Assembly: GCA_023015935.1 (NCBI GenBank)
Contig: JALKAY010000001.1
Location: 620,874 to 684,873, forward strand
Length of the DNA stretch: 64,000 nucleotides
Direction: 5' to 3'
From: Flavobacteriaceae bacterium F08102
GTDB lineage: Bacteria; Bacteroidota; Bacteroidia; Flavobacteriales; Flavobacteriaceae
Shown: positions 45,124 through 55,912 of the stretch, in pieces
How positions within the stretch are numbered: the stretch's first letter is position 1
How the letters are laid out: every line of letters starts with the position of its first letter
Program-made: the position numbers and the translations under genes
The notes under the pieces: model-generated
Databases searched by the model: none
Seen by the model: the letters and a program-made list of their open reading frames with translations, nothing else
What the model was told of the DNA's origin: nothing

Positions 45124-45145
45124 CTGGTATACGTGTGAAATTTAC

Positions 45146-47353
45146 TTAATCTTTTCTTCGATCGTTACGACGATTATCGCGCCCGTTATTTCTTTTGTCA
45201 TTATCTCGATCTCTTGGAGGTCTTTCTACAAAACCTTCTGGTTTTGGAAGAATTGCCTTACGAGAAACCTTTTCTTTTCTAGTTCTCGGATCAATTCCAA
45301 AATACTTAACATCAAAGACATCGCCTAATTTTACAACGTCTGAAACATTTTCAGTTCGTTCCCATGCTAATTCACTTACGTGTAATAACACTTCGTTGCC
45401 TGGAGCTTCAACATACTCAACGACGGCACCAAAATCTAACATTTTGATTACTTTCACTTCATAAATTGATCCTTTTTCTGGTTTAAACATAAGGGAATCA
45501 ATTTTAGCTAATACGGTGTCAATACCTTCTTGATTAGTTCCTAAAATTTCGACAATTCCTTCTTCAGTAACAGGATCTTCATTGATTACAATGGTCGTTT
45601 TAGTCTCTTTTTGTAATTCTTGAATTACTTTTCCGCCTGGTCCAATTAAGGCTCCAATATATTCATTAGGAATGGTTCTAGTAACCATTTTAGGAGAGTG
45701 CGGTTTCACGTCTGCATTTGGTGCGGGGATGGTGTCTGTTAATTTTTTAAGGATGTGCATTCGTCCATCACGCGCTTGTTTTAATGCTTTGACTAAAATT
45801 TCATAAGAGAGACCTTTGATCTTAATATCCATTTGACAAGCGGTAATTCCATCGGCTGTACCTGTTACTTTAAAGTCCATATCACCTAAGTGATCTTCAT
45901 CTCCTAAGATATCAGATAATACGGCGTATTTATCGCCTTCAGAAATTAATCCCATGGCAATTCCAGAAACAGGTTTCTTTAATTGAACTCCTGCGTCCAT
46001 TAAGGCCATGGTACCAGAACATACAGTTGCCATAGAAGAAGAACCATTAGATTCTAATATTTCTGAGACAACACGAACTGTATATGGACAATCTTCAGGA
46101 ATCATTCCTTTCAGTGCGCGTTGGGCTAAATTCCCATGTCCTACTTCGCGTCTTGACGTTCCGCGGATAGGTCGGGCTTCACCTGTTGAAAAAGGAGGGA
46201 AGTTGTAGTGTAAGTAAAAAGTTTCTTCACCTTCGTAAGAAGGCATGTCAATTTTATTCGCTTCTCTTGATGTTCCAAGGGTTACGGTGGCTAAGGCTTG
46301 TGTTTCACCACGTGTAAAGATGGCAGAGCCGTGGGTAGAAGGCAAATAGTCTACCTCACACCATATTGGGCGAATTTCATCGGTTTTTCGTCCGTCCAAA
46401 CGGAGTCCTTCATTTAACGTTAAGTCTCTAATGGCTGATTTTTCAGCCTTGTAGTAGTATTTTGAAATTAAATTTCCAAAGTCTTCCAATTCTTCTTCAG
46501 AAAAGGTAGCTTTTATTTCCTCTTTAATTGCGTCAAAAGCTGCGGTTCTTTCGTGCTTTGATGAACCTGCTTTAGCAATGGCATATACTTTGTCATAAGC
46601 CATTTCATGAATCTTAGCTTCAAGTTCTTCATCTTCTCTTTCTGACTCGTATTCGCGTACTGCTTTACGACCAACAGCTTCAGCTAATCGCAATTGAGCT
46701 GCACACTGAACCTTGATTGCTTCATGAGCAAATTTAATCGCTTCAGCCATTTCTTCCTCAGAAATTTCATCCATTTCACCTTCTACCATCATTACTGAAT
46801 CGGCAGAGGCTCCAATCATCATATCAATATCTGATTCTTCCAATTGAGCTCTTGTTGGATTGATCACAAACTCTCCATTAACGCGACCCACTCTTGCTTC
46901 TGAGATTGCACATTCAAATGGGAAATCTGATAGTTGAATAGCAGCTGAGGCAGCTAAGCCGGCCATTGCATCTGGCATCACATCATCGTCATGAGACATT
47001 AGTTGTATCATAACTTGTGTTTCGGCATGGTAATCTTTTGGGAAAAGAGGACGTAGAACACGGTCTACTAATCTCATTGTAAGTACTTCGCCATCACTAG
47101 GTCTTGCTTCTCTTTTAAAGAACCCGCCTGGATATCTTCCAGAAGCGGCAAATTTTTCACGGTAATCAACCGTTAAAGGTAAAAAATCAACATCACTTTG
47201 TTTGTAGTTTGAAACTACAGTACATAATAACATACATTTTCCTGATTGAACAACAACAGAACCATGAGCTTGTTTCGCTAATTTTCCTGTTTCAAGGGTG
47301 ATGGTTCTTCCATCTCCCAAATCGATAGTTTCGGTAAAAACCTTAGGTATCAT
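45146..47353 (-). CDS. pnp: Polyribonucleotide nucleotidyltransferase (PNPase)
   Basis: PNPase degrades RNA phosphorolytically from the 3' end and can add tails. The 735 residues show two RNase PH domains, including [23 protein letters not shown] and the active-site segment ending in [18 protein letters not shown] domain ([21 protein letters not shown], about 555-615) and an S1 domain (about 620-690) follow. The tail from about 700 is rich in Arg, Asp and Asn, as in Bacteroidota. The rpsO gene lies upstream, the classic rpsO-pnp order, but a terminator separates them. Confidence 0.97.
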   Translation of the reverse strand: MIPKVFTETIDLGDGRTITLETGKLAKQAHGSVVVQSGKCMLLCTVVSNYKQSDVDFLPLTVDYREKFAASGRYPGGFFKREARPSDGEVLTMRLVDRVLRPLFPKDYHAETQVMIQLMSHDDDVMPDAMAGLAASAAIQLSDFPFECAISEARVGRVNGEFVINPTRAQLEESDIDMMIGASADSVMMVEGEMDEISEEEMAEAIKFAHEAIKVQCAAQLRLAEAVGRKAVREYESEREDEELEAKIHEMAYDKVYAIAKAGSSKHERTAAFDAIKEEIKATFSEEELEDFGNLISKYYYKAEKSAIRDLTLNEGLRLDGRKTDEIRPIWCEVDYLPSTHGSAIFTRGETQALATVTLGTSREANKIDMPSYEGEETFYLHYNFPPFSTGEARPIRGTSRREVGHGNLAQRALKGMIPEDCPYTVRVVSEILESNGSSSMATVCSGTMALMDAGVQLKKPVSGIAMGLISEGDKYAVLSDILGDEDHLGDMDFKVTGTADGITACQMDIKIKGLSYEILVKALKQARDGRMHILKKLTDTIPAPNADVKPHSPKMVTRTIPNEYIGALIGPGGKVIQELQKETKTTIVINEDPVTEEGIVEILGTNQEGIDTVLAKIDSLMFKPEKGSIYEVKVIKMLDFGAVVEYVEAPGNEVLLHVSELAWERTENVSDVVKLGDVFDVKYFGIDPRTRKEKVSRKAILPKPEGFVERPPRDRDNDKRNNGRDNRRNDRRKD

Positions 47354-47448
47354 AAATATATTTTAAATTAAACAATGGTTTGTTGTGTTGTGTTAACCAA
47401 TGAAAAGTTTAATAAGCTTTTTTTCGCTTTCGCGGAATTAGATGCTTG

Positions 47449-47478
47449 AAGAAAAAAAAAGGGGCATAAAGCCCCTAA
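47449..47478 (-). terminator. Terminator between rpsO and pnp
   Basis: AGGGGC-ATAAA-GCCCCT hairpin. On the minus strand it is followed by nine or more T from the plus-strand A run. Confidence 0.85.
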
Positions 47479-47480
47479 TT

Positions 47481-47750
47481 TTATTTTCTTAAATTTAATT
47501 CTTTAACAATTGCACGATATCTAACGATGTCTGTTTTTATTAAATAATCAAGTAAGTTTCTTCTTTTTCCTACGAGTTTTACTAATGAGCGCTCCGTATT
47601 AAAATCTTTACGATTTTTTTTTAGGTGTTCTGTTAAGTGATTAATTCGGTAGGTGAATAAGGCTATCTGTCCTTCAGAACTGCCTGTGTCTGTTGCTGAT
47701 TTTCCATATTTTTTGAAAATCTCAGCTTTTTTTTCTGCTGTTAAATACAT
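47481..47750 (-). CDS. rpsO: 30S ribosomal protein S15
   Basis: S15 is an early-binding protein of the 30S platform, contacting helices 20-22 of 16S rRNA. The 89-residue product has the standard length and the conserved segments DTGSSEGQIALFTYRINHLTEHL, KDFNTERSLVKLVGKRRNLLDYL and YRAIVKELNLRK. It has a good promoter 51-80 bp upstream and its own terminator before pnp. Confidence 0.98.
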   Translation of the reverse strand: MYLTAEKKAEIFKKYGKSATDTGSSEGQIALFTYRINHLTEHLKKNRKDFNTERSLVKLVGKRRNLLDYLIKTDIVRYRAIVKELNLRK

Positions 47751-47801
47751 GCTAACATTAAATTTTTAATCATTGTTATGTATCGAAATATTTCGAGCGG
47801 C

Positions 47802-47830
47802 AAATATAAAACTATTATTTTGAATGACAA
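47802..47830 (-). promoter_or_regulatory. Promoter of rpsO
   Basis: On the minus strand TTG (47828-47830), an 18-bp spacer and TATATTTG (47802-47809), a complete -33/-7 match. The further 200 bp up to 48037 holds no gene that I can recognise. Confidence 0.65.
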
Positions 47831-48037
47831 GCTTTTAAAATACAATAGATTATAAAGGATTCTGCTCGTTGATGTTCATATTTTAGCTTTTGTTAAAAAT
47901 GTGTTTTGCTGTTGCGACGATGTTTAAAATAAACATTTACATCTATTTAGGGTTTTAGTTTGTGAATTTTTTTACACGAAATTATACTATTGTGATCCTA
48001 ATTGGTCAAATAGACACTAACAATAAAATCGTATAGA

Positions 48038-48886
48038 ATGAGAAAACAATGGAAAAATGTAGTTGGTATTTCTGGAATGTTATTTTTTGGGTTGCTAACA
48101 TCTTGTACTGATGATACTATACAAAGTGATCTTTCAAATTTGGAGGATCTATCTTTAAAGTTTGCGGCTGAGGATGCCGAGATTAACGAAGTAATGGATG
48201 CTTCAAGTGACATAATTGAAGAAGTGTATGTAGGTATTGAGAATCCCGTAACTAAAAGTTATGTGGCGAATCGTTTTATGCCAAGTTGTGCAACAGTAAC
48301 CAAGAAAAAAATGGATGGTAAGAGGGTCGTAACTGTCGATTTTGGGGAGCAATGTACACTTCGTAATGGTAATGAAGTTGCTGGTAAAATTCAATTTTCA
48401 TATCAGATAAATATGGATGAAGCTAGTCGTATGATACGTTATGAATATCAAAATTTTCAATTTAATGGAAGGCAAGTAAATGGGGGAGGAACTCTCTTAA
48501 GAGAGCGACAAAATGCACAAGGGAATCCACAATCTACCAAAACAGTTGATATTTCTGTTACATGGCCAGACGGAATGGTTGTAAGTAGAAAAGGAGAACG
48601 AATAAGAGAAATGATTGAAGGTCAATCTACCGTTGCTTGGGGAGACAATGTGTTTTTAATTACGGGGAATTGGAATCTTACGCGTAAAAATGGAATTGAA
48701 ATTTCAGTTTCTATTATTGAGGCACTACGTAGAAAAATGTCCTGTAAATTTGTGGTTAGTGGGGTGGTTGAACTCAAACGCGGAGAACGTTCGAGCCTTC
48801 TTGATTATGGAAATGGGGAATGTGACGACTTAGCGTCTATTCGTATTAATGGAGGAGAGCCTAAGGAATTTCATTTGGGTAAATAA
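48038..48886 (+). CDS. Lipoprotein of unknown function
   Basis: The 282-residue protein has a lipoprotein signal (GLLTSC, C23). An acidic helical stretch comes next, then a beta-rich domain with repeated strands such as KIQFSYQINM, TKTVDISVTWPDG and FLITGNWNLTRKNG. Five cysteines occur in the mature part. I do not recognise a family with confidence; similar uncharacterised lipoproteins occur in marine flavobacteria. It has its own transcript and ends in a strong terminator shared with accD. Confidence 0.75.
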   Translation: MRKQWKNVVGISGMLFFGLLTSCTDDTIQSDLSNLEDLSLKFAAEDAEINEVMDASSDIIEEVYVGIENPVTKSYVANRFMPSCATVTKKKMDGKRVVTVDFGEQCTLRNGNEVAGKIQFSYQINMDEASRMIRYEYQNFQFNGRQVNGGGTLLRERQNAQGNPQSTKTVDISVTWPDGMVVSRKGERIREMIEGQSTVAWGDNVFLITGNWNLTRKNGIEISVSIIEALRRKMSCKFVVSGVVELKRGERSSLLDYGNGECDDLASIRINGGEPKEFHLGK

Positions 48887-48896
48887 GAAAAGAGTA

Positions 48897-48932
48897 AAAA
48901 GGGGCTTTCAATTTTGAAAGCCCCTTTTTTTA
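48897..48932. terminator. Bidirectional terminator
   Basis: GGGGCTTTCAA (48901-48911) pairs perfectly with TTGAAAGCCCC (48914-48924), with A residues before and a T tract after. It lies between the converging lipoprotein gene and accD. Confidence 0.92.
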
Positions 48933-48947
48933 TTTTCAAGAAGGTAC

Positions 48948-49811
48948 CTATTCGGTTCTTACTTTATTATTTTCAATTAAATCTATGTATAGGTTGATTT
49001 GTTTTTTGAGATCTTTCCGTTCGATAATCCTATCCAAAAAACCGTGTTCTAAGACAAATTCTGAGCGTTGAAACCCTTCTGGCAAATCTTTACCGGTGGT
49101 ATCTTTAACTACGCGTGGTCCAGCAAATGCAATTAATGCATTAGGCTCAGCAAAATTTACGTCACCTAACATAGCATACGAAGCCGTTGTTCCGCCAGTA
49201 GTGGGATCAGTACACAATGAAATATAAGGGATTTTAGCCTTTGATAACTGCGCTAACTTAGCTGAAGTTTTTACTAGTTGCATTAACGAAAGTGAGGCCT
49301 CTTGCATTCGTGCTCCACCTGATTTTGAGATCATTAAAAAGGGAATTTTTTTTGTGATGGAATAATCAATTGCCCGTGCAATTTTTTCACCAACGACGCT
49401 ACCCATTGACCCTCCTATAAAGGCAAAATCCATGGCTGCAATGACGAGGTCTTTACCCATAGATTTTCCAACAGCTGTACGCACAGCATCCTTTAATTTG
49501 GTCTTTTCTTGAGCTTCCTTTAGCCGGTCTACATATTTTTTAGTATCCACAAATTTTAAAGGATCCTTTGCAGTGATTTTTGGATTCAGTTCTTTAAATT
49601 TATTATCGTCAAAAAGGATTTCAAAATATTCTTGAGATCCTATTCGAACATGATAACCGTCTTCTGGACTCACATAAAAATTCTCCTTGAGTTCTTCAGT
49701 ATCAACAACCTTTCCGCTAGGCGTTTTATACCACAGTCCTTTAGGAACATCTTTTTTATCTTCCGTTGGGGTTTGAATTCCCTTATCTTTTCGTTTAAAC
49801 CAAGATGACAT
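48948..49811 (-). CDS. accD: Acetyl-CoA carboxylase carboxyltransferase beta subunit, zinc ribbon lost
   Basis: AccD with AccA moves the carboxyl group from biotin to acetyl-CoA, the first step of fatty-acid synthesis. The 287 residues contain the crotonase-like core: [40 protein letters not shown] and FAGPRVV. In E. coli AccD an N-terminal four-cysteine zinc ribbon follows LW; here residues 26-54 align well ([28 protein letters not shown]) but all four cysteines are replaced. The fold may be kept without zinc. The loss appears shared with other flavobacteria. FbaA is encoded 38 bp upstream on the same strand. Confidence 0.95.
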   Translation of the reverse strand: MSSWFKRKDKGIQTPTEDKKDVPKGLWYKTPSGKVVDTEELKENFYVSPEDGYHVRIGSQEYFEILFDDNKFKELNPKITAKDPLKFVDTKKYVDRLKEAQEKTKLKDAVRTAVGKSMGKDLVIAAMDFAFIGGSMGSVVGEKIARAIDYSITKKIPFLMISKSGGARMQEASLSLMQLVKTSAKLAQLSKAKIPYISLCTDPTTGGTTASYAMLGDVNFAEPNALIAFAGPRVVKDTTGKDLPEGFQRSEFVLEHGFLDRIIERKDLKKQINLYIDLIENNKVRTE

Positions 49812-49849
49812 ATAGTAATATTTGGGCTTGCAAGTTACAAAAAATGAAC

Positions 49850-50917
49850 TTACAGGGTATTAACATTATTTAAATCTTCGAAAGCTTGTTTAATTCTAGC
49901 TTTAAACGATAGTTCTCCTTCTCGAATCCAAACTCTTGGATCGTAGAATTTTTTATTAGGAAGGTCATCTCCATCGGGATTTCCTATTTGAGATTGTAAA
50001 TATTCCTTTTTGTCTTGGATATAATTACGTACTCCAGCCAAATAAGCATATTGTAAATCGGTATCAATATTCATTTTAACCACCCCATATCCAATGGCTT
50101 CTCGAATTTCTTCGAGTGTTGATCCAGACCCTCCGTGGAATACAAAATCAACAGGATTGGGTTGTGTGTTAAATTTTTTAGCAACATATTCTTGAGAGTT
50201 TTTCAAAATTTTTGGTGTTAACTTAACATTTCCTGGTTTGTAGACACCGTGAACATTTCCAAAAGCTGCGGCAATGGTAAAGCGATCACTCACTTTTTTA
50301 AGTTCCTCGTATGCATAAGCGACTTCTTCAGGTTGAGTGTATAATTTAGAACTGTCTACATCAGAATTATCAACACCATCTTCTTCTCCTCCTGTAATTC
50401 CAAGCTCAATTTCTAGGGTCATCCCCATTTTACTCATTCGCGCTAAATAATTTTTGCAAATCTCTATGTTTTCTTCTATAGGTTCCTCTGACAGGTCAAT
50501 CATGTGCGAACTGTACAATGGTTTCCCGGTAGCAGCAAAATGTGCTTCACTTGCATCCAAAAGTCCATCAATCCACGGTAATAATTTTTTAGCACAATGG
50601 TCTGTGTGTAAAATTACGGGAACACCATAGGCTTCTGCCATTAAATGTACGTGTTTTGCTCCCGCAACAGCTCCGGCAATAGCCGCTTTTTGTCCTTCAT
50701 TAGACAGCCCTTTCCCAGCGTTAAACTGAGCGCCTCCGTTAGAGAATTGAACGATAACAGGCGCGTTTAATTCTGCCGCTGCTTCAATGACTGCATTAAC
50801 AGAACTAGAACCAATTACATTGGCTGCCGGTAATGCGAAATTCTTTGCTTTTGCTAGTTTAAAAATGGCTTGAACTTGGTCGCCTGTTGCGACTCCAGGT
50901 TGTATAGAATGACTCAT
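49850..50917 (-). CDS. fbaA: Class II fructose-bisphosphate aldolase
   Basis: This zinc-dependent aldolase cleaves fructose 1,6-bisphosphate in glycolysis and makes it in gluconeogenesis. The 355-residue protein has the first zinc histidine in [28 protein letters not shown] is the class IIA signature. AFGNVHGVY and [14 protein letters not shown] follow, and [11 protein letters not shown] binds phosphate. It lies just upstream of accD, with no terminator between. Confidence 0.96.
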   Translation of the reverse strand: MSHSIQPGVATGDQVQAIFKLAKAKNFALPAANVIGSSSVNAVIEAAAELNAPVIVQFSNGGAQFNAGKGLSNEGQKAAIAGAVAGAKHVHLMAEAYGVPVILHTDHCAKKLLPWIDGLLDASEAHFAATGKPLYSSHMIDLSEEPIEENIEICKNYLARMSKMGMTLEIELGITGGEEDGVDNSDVDSSKLYTQPEEVAYAYEELKKVSDRFTIAAAFGNVHGVYKPGNVKLTPKILKNSQEYVAKKFNTQPNPVDFVFHGGSGSTLEEIREAIGYGVVKMNIDTDLQYAYLAGVRNYIQDKKEYLQSQIGNPDGDDLPNKKFYDPRVWIREGELSFKARIKQAFEDLNNVNTL

Positions 50918-50980
50918 AGAATTTAATTTTTTTATCAGTGTAAAAATAAGAATAAATGTAGAGAGCTGAACAATAAAATG

Positions 50981-53494
50981 CTAAAAAGGATAATTTATCC
51001 CAATATTATAAACCGCATGTGTGAAATTGTAATTTTTAAACCAACGGTTTGAATTTTTTAGATATGGTTCATAGGTTTTAAATCCAACATCAAGTCGAAA
51101 GACTAAAAAGCTTAAATCGTATCGGAGACCGAAACCTGTTCCAATCGCTATTTCCTTCAAGGAGGATAGACCTTTTAATTTACCTTCACTGGTCGAAATA
51201 TTTGTATTGGTGATATCCCAAATATTTCCAGCATCAATAAATAAAGCACTATTTAAATTGTTCAATACATTAAATCGATACTCGAGATTTGTGGTGAATT
51301 TAAAAGTTCCTGTATTAAATTCAAGATTATTTTCGGAGGATCCAGGGCCTAAGTTAAATGTTCCCCATGCTCTAATATCGTTTGACCCTCCTGCTCGATA
51401 ACTTCGACTAAACGGAACGTCAGTTGAATTTCCAAGGGGAATAGCGGCACCCACAAAGGCACGGTATACTAAAGTATTTCCAAGACCAACAGGCCAATAT
51501 TTTTTATACTCAAATTCGGGTTTAATATATTGGGCTACGGGTAAGCCGAAAATTTCTTTTTTATCGCCATTGGCAGGTTTTTTCAAGAATAAGTTCGTGA
51601 TATTTCCTGCAGAGACTAGACGTGCAGTAAGGGCCGAAAAACGTTGATCTGTAAAACTCTCCCGATTTGAGTAGTTAAAGGTATAGGACATTACGGGTAC
51701 TAGGACATCCTCTATTAAGATATCTCTTCGCTCTTTTACACGTTCAATCGTATTAAATTCGTCCGGTTTTGAAGTTTCAAACCCCTGACTAGGAGAAAGG
51801 ACATAGTCAATATACGCCAATGGATCACTCAATGGGTTGTTAGGGTTGACAATGTCGGGAATTACTTCTTGAACATCAATTAATTTTTGTTCTTCAGAGC
51901 TAAAAATATCAAAATATTTATCAAGGCGTAAGTTTTCAATGTATTGAATATTAAAGAGTTCGAATTTGTGGTCGGTAGTTTTTGAACTTTTCCAGTTATA
52001 GGCTAGTGCGCCGGTTAAATTTCTTCGATCTAAGCCAATGTTTCGTTGCACATTTAGGCTTATTGAAAAATTAGTTTTTGGTGTCATCCGTTTTGGGATA
52101 ATGCGGTTTATATTAATTGGAAACCAAATTCGAGGGATGGTTAGGTTTGCGCTTGTTCCTAATTCCCAAGCATTAAAAAAGCGACTGTTATCTGAGAAAT
52201 CTCGGTCGGCATTTAAAAAGGATCCTTGAAAAGAAAGTTCTAAAATTTCTGCACCCTTAAACATGTTTCGATCCATCCATGAAAATTTACCTAAAATTCC
52301 AAATGGCTTTACATTAGAGGTAGTTAAGTCCATATCAAAACCTAAAGATCGCTTTTTTAATGGGGTTAGAATAATTTTAGCGGTTAAACTATGATCTTCA
52401 TTTTCTTGATAATTTATATTGATAGATTTAAAATTTTGTAATTGACGTAAATAATCCCTAGTTAAATCGCGTTCAGTATCCTTGTATACACCTTTGGGTT
52501 GAATTACAATGGCATTTGACAAATACTTAGGGTTGTGTTTCAATTTTCCGTAGGCATAAAAATGATAGTTATTATACACTGCAGAGTCTTGATAGCTTCT
52601 ATCCTTATTGCTGAAGGAAAAGTCGGTAACGATTTCAACTTTTTTAATTTTCTTAATGGTGTATGGAGTCAAGTAGGTGCTATCGCCTTTAGTTTCTTGT
52701 AAGTCGGGAATTTCCAATAATACATTTTTAACAGACGAAGAAGTTAAGGAGTCAATCCAAAACTTAATCGCATCGCGACGATAATTATAAACTCCTGAAT
52801 TTCTGAAAAGTTTTTCCAAGCGGGTAGCCTCATTTTCGAAATCTTGATAATCGATTTTATTACCAGGGATAATTAACGATTTATCTTTGTTGAGTTGATA
52901 TAGTGAATCAAGGACAGGAGAGCTGATTGAGGTAGTTAATGAATCAATAAAATAAGGTTCAAATGTGGTAATATGATACTTAACTTCTATTTTTTTATTC
53001 TTTTTTTTTGAAGTTTCTGAACTTACTTCAACATCAAAATAGCCTTTTTGACGATAATAATCGGTAAGTGAATTTACAGATCGAATAATTTGTAAACTAT
53101 CTGAAATAACAGGGGCATTTCCGTTTTTTAAAAACCATTCATTGAGGCCGCTTAGGGTATTTCCCATGGCAGCAACCTGTTTTTCAGAAAAAAAATTCAC
53201 GAAGCGTTTCTTTTTTTTTGGGTTATTGTTTAACCATTTTTCAAAATTACGGTCATAATTAGGATTTCCTAGATTGTAAAGGTGTAGAGAAAATGGATAT
53301 CCGAGAATTTTAGTATTTGGTTTTTGGCGTAAATAGGCTAGTACTTCAGGGTCTGAAGATTTTTGTTCATTAACAATAAGTTGGTTCTTATCAAGAAGAT
53401 AAGATCCTTTGGGGACACGCTTTGTGGCATCACATGAAATGATTGCCGTAACACATATGAGAAATACTAGTATTTTAGCAAAATAGTTAGGCAA
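50981..53494 (-). CDS. tamL: TamL-type BamA/TamA family outer-membrane assembly lipoprotein
   Basis: The protein (837 residues from TTG 53494) has a lipoprotein signal ending IISC (Cys 21 in this numbering), then DATKRVPKGSYLL. POTRA-like domains follow, with repeated YYRQKGYFDVEV-type segments. The C-terminal Omp85 barrel contains YRAGGSNDIRAWG and ends in NIGINYPF. Lipidation separates TamL from BamA; with inner-membrane TamB it helps assemble outer-membrane proteins. The frame is open to TTG 53521, but a perfect -7 element (53519-53526) covers that codon, so the TTG at 53494 is preferred. The start remains uncertain. Confidence 0.85.
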   Translation of the reverse strand: MPNYFAKILVFLICVTAIISCDATKRVPKGSYLLDKNQLIVNEQKSSDPEVLAYLRQKPNTKILGYPFSLHLYNLGNPNYDRNFEKWLNNNPKKKKRFVNFFSEKQVAAMGNTLSGLNEWFLKNGNAPVISDSLQIIRSVNSLTDYYRQKGYFDVEVSSETSKKKNKKIEVKYHITTFEPYFIDSLTTSISSPVLDSLYQLNKDKSLIIPGNKIDYQDFENEATRLEKLFRNSGVYNYRRDAIKFWIDSLTSSSVKNVLLEIPDLQETKGDSTYLTPYTIKKIKKVEIVTDFSFSNKDRSYQDSAVYNNYHFYAYGKLKHNPKYLSNAIVIQPKGVYKDTERDLTRDYLRQLQNFKSININYQENEDHSLTAKIILTPLKKRSLGFDMDLTTSNVKPFGILGKFSWMDRNMFKGAEILELSFQGSFLNADRDFSDNSRFFNAWELGTSANLTIPRIWFPININRIIPKRMTPKTNFSISLNVQRNIGLDRRNLTGALAYNWKSSKTTDHKFELFNIQYIENLRLDKYFDIFSSEEQKLIDVQEVIPDIVNPNNPLSDPLAYIDYVLSPSQGFETSKPDEFNTIERVKERRDILIEDVLVPVMSYTFNYSNRESFTDQRFSALTARLVSAGNITNLFLKKPANGDKKEIFGLPVAQYIKPEFEYKKYWPVGLGNTLVYRAFVGAAIPLGNSTDVPFSRSYRAGGSNDIRAWGTFNLGPGSSENNLEFNTGTFKFTTNLEYRFNVLNNLNSALFIDAGNIWDITNTNISTSEGKLKGLSSLKEIAIGTGFGLRYDLSFLVFRLDVGFKTYEPYLKNSNRWFKNYNFTHAVYNIGINYPF

Positions 53495-53518
53495 CGCAGA
53501 TAGACTTTTATTATCTTT

Positions 53519-53526
53519 CAAAAATA
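53519..53526 (-). promoter_or_regulatory. -7 promoter element of tamL
   Basis: TATTTTTG on the minus strand, a perfect match. It ends inside the alternative TTG start at 53521 and lies 11 bp from the divergent trmH-like start. Confidence 0.5.
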
Positions 53527-53537
53527 CTACTATTTAC

Positions 53538-54257
53538 ATGTTAAGCAAGAATCAGCACAAATTAATAACGAGTTTAAATCAAAAAAAGTACCGACAGAAA
53601 CATCGACTATTTATTGCCGAAGGCCCCAAAGTGGTCAATGAAATCTTAGGTTCCAATATTGAATTGGAGGCTTTGTTTTGCACTGACGATTTTAATATAC
53701 GTAATAATATCAATTTTCATACCATCACTGATCGAGAACTTAAACAATTGAGTAATTTAAAAACGCCTAATCAAGTGGTGGCGATTTTTAGAATTCCTGA
53801 GGTTAAACCTTCTTCAAACACGGGAATGGTACTCGCATTAGATGGGGTTAATGATCCGGGGAATTTAGGAACCATAATTAGGCTTTGTGATTGGTATGGG
53901 ATAGAGGAATTGCGATGTTCGTTAGATACGGTAGATTGTTATAATCCAAAAGTTGTTCAAGCCTCTATGGGATCATTGGCACGGGTGTCTGTGCATTATG
54001 TCGATTTAGTTTCTTATTTGTCTATGAGCACGTTGCCAAAATACGGTGCGGCTATGCAGGGTGAAAACATAAGGACCTTTGAATTAGAAAATCCAGGAAT
54101 TATCGTAATGGGAAATGAAGCAAATGGGCTGAGTGAAGCAGTGATTAATTTGATGGATCATCTAGTCTCAATTCCGAAATTTAATCCGGACGCTGCGGTT
54201 GAAAGCTTAAATGTGGCTACAGCTACGGCTATTCTTTTGCACGAATGTAGGCGTTGA
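53538..54257 (+). CDS. TrmH/SpoU family RNA 2'-O-methyltransferase
   Basis: The 239-residue protein has an N-terminal SpoU substrate-binding domain (RLFIAEGPKVVNEIL). The SPOUT knot follows with LDGVNDPGNLGTIIRLCDWYG, IIVMGNEANGLSE and SIPKFNPDAAVESLNVATA. These are the three TrmH-family motifs for SAM binding and 2'-O-methylation of tRNA or rRNA. The exact target, for example 23S G2251, cannot be decided. It is divergent from tamL and ends 2 bp from the convergent porT. Confidence 0.9.
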   Translation: MLSKNQHKLITSLNQKKYRQKHRLFIAEGPKVVNEILGSNIELEALFCTDDFNIRNNINFHTITDRELKQLSNLKTPNQVVAIFRIPEVKPSSNTGMVLALDGVNDPGNLGTIIRLCDWYGIEELRCSLDTVDCYNPKVVQASMGSLARVSVHYVDLVSYLSMSTLPKYGAAMQGENIRTFELENPGIIVMGNEANGLSEAVINLMDHLVSIPKFNPDAAVESLNVATATAILLHECRR

Positions 54258-54259
54258 AG

Positions 54260-54955
54260 TTATTCAAAGGTAAATTTCAAGAAAACGCCTCGAGTACCTA
54301 GATAGTCAATAGGTAAGGTATAGGGGCTACTTGGAATATTATCAGGGACTAGCTCGTTATTAATGGCAAATACACCACGCAATGAAGGTGAGAATTTAAA
54401 TTTGGGCAAGTAAAAATCAACTCCTAAGCCAAATTCATACATAAAATTATTTTTTTTCATTCGAAATTGGCCCTGTGTATTGTCATCTGTGTTATCTTGA
54501 TTGCTCGAAAAATTATAGTCATACGACACTCCTCCGATAATAAATGCACGCATATTGTCTAAGCGATCGGTTCGGTATTGTAGGAGCATGGGGATTCGAA
54601 AATAGGTTCCTGGGACTTCTCTTACATTATCGCTTAGGGTATTGACATTTGTAAAACGTAAGGTTTTGGTATTGCTTGAAAGTCCAGGTTCAAAACGAAG
54701 ATTTAGATTGTCGCTAATATTGTATCCTGCAACGAGCCCCACGTTAAAGCCAAAATTATCCTCAACCTCGACATAAGAATCAGCGAGGGTATAGCTAATT
54801 TTGAAATTCTTTTTATTGAGTCCGAGATAAAATCCGAAATGAATTTTATCTACGTCCTTACTGGGAATATTTTCGATTCTATCTTTCTTTTGCGCTGAAA
54901 GGCTGAAACTACACAAGATAAGTCCAACCAGACACAATAAAGCTTTATTCATCAT
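54260..54955 (-). CDS. porT: PorT-type outer-membrane beta-barrel, T9SS-associated
   Basis: The 231-residue protein has a signal peptide ending in SLSAQ. An eight-strand barrel follows with [41 protein letters not shown] and a final VFLKFTFE. Sequence and position directly after ubiE match PorT/SprT, required for type IX secretion in Porphyromonas and Flavobacterium. The window also encodes two T9SS cargo proteins. Its start overlaps the ubiE stop by 4 bp (ATGA), so translation is probably coupled. Confidence 0.88.
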   Translation of the reverse strand: MMNKALLCLVGLILCSFSLSAQKKDRIENIPSKDVDKIHFGFYLGLNKKNFKISYTLADSYVEVEDNFGFNVGLVAGYNISDNLNLRFEPGLSSNTKTLRFTNVNTLSDNVREVPGTYFRIPMLLQYRTDRLDNMRAFIIGGVSYDYNFSSNQDNTDDNTQGQFRMKKNNFMYEFGLGVDFYLPKFKFSPSLRGVFAINNELVPDNIPSSPYTLPIDYLGTRGVFLKFTFE

Positions 54956-55680
54956 TTCGTTGCCGTATATATGGAGGCAGCTCCAAAAGTTAAGGGTATA
55001 TTCTTTGCAGTATTAAACCCATTTTTTTCTAAAATATTGTTGAAGTTTTTACCATAGGGAAAAACTGCGGCTGATTCAGGTAAATACGTATAGGCTTTTT
55101 TATCTTTAGAGCCGAGCCTGCCAATTGTTGGAATAATATATTTACAATAAAATTTATAGCCTTGTTTAAATGGAAATTTTTCAGGTTGTGAGGTTTCTAA
55201 AACGGCAAATATGCCTCCCGGTTTTAATACCCGATAAATCTCTTGGAGTCCGCGGTCTAAGTTTTCAAAATTTCGAACACCAAATCCCACCGTGATAGCA
55301 TCAAAATAATTGTCTTCGAAAGGAAGGTTTTCTGCATCACCTATCATCATTTCAATAAGGTGTTCAAGCTTTTTTGCTTTAACTTTTTCAATTCCCTTTG
55401 CTAGCATACCTTTTGATAAGTCTAATCCAATTATTTTTTCAGGGGAAAGTGATGCCATCATAATGGCAAAATCACCAGTACCAGTGGCAATGTCTAATAT
55501 TGTTTTAGGCTTATTTTTTTCAACAAGAGCAATGACTTTTTTTCGCCAACCTACATCAATGCCCAAGGTCATAAACCGATTTAATACATCGTAATTACTA
55601 GAAACATTGTCAAACATGGTAGCTACCTGTTCTTTTTTGCTTTTATCAGAGTCTTTATATGGTTTAATTCCAGAATTCAT
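54952..55680 (-). CDS. ubiE: Demethylmenaquinone (ubiquinone/menaquinone) C-methyltransferase
   Basis: UbiE/MenG adds the last methyl group to menaquinone, the likely respiratory quinone here. From ATG 55680 the product is 242 residues. SAM motif I is [16 protein letters not shown]. The family segments [59 protein letters not shown] and YTYLPES are also present. The longer frame from TTG 55728 is excluded by a promoter element at 55694-55701. Confidence 0.95.
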   Translation of the reverse strand: MNSGIKPYKDSDKSKKEQVATMFDNVSSNYDVLNRFMTLGIDVGWRKKVIALVEKNKPKTILDIATGTGDFAIMMASLSPEKIIGLDLSKGMLAKGIEKVKAKKLEHLIEMMIGDAENLPFEDNYFDAITVGFGVRNFENLDRGLQEIYRVLKPGGIFAVLETSQPEKFPFKQGYKFYCKYIIPTIGRLGSKDKKAYTYLPESAAVFPYGKNFNNILEKNGFNTAKNIPLTFGAASIYTATK

Positions 55681-55693
55681 ATCAAAGTTTAGG

Positions 55694-55701
55694 CAAATAT
55701 A
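55694..55701 (-). promoter_or_regulatory. -7 promoter element of ubiE-porT
   Basis: TATATTTG on the minus strand, a perfect match 13 bp before ATG 55680. The TTG at 55728-55726, a false start, is a possible distant -33 at 24 bp. Confidence 0.6.
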
Positions 55702-55912
55702 CGGATGAAGCTCTTTAAACGTTTTCAAATGGATAAAAAAATGTGCAATAGCTGTTTATTTTTTCCTTTTTTTATGTTTAATTCGTGGTTATTATTAGAA
55801 AAATTTCTTCTCATTTGATTGAATTTCCTAATTATACATGAAATCTATGGGTAATTAGAATCACTAAAACACCATGTAATGTTTGTTTTGGGTAAAATAA
55901 ACGGGGAATTAC

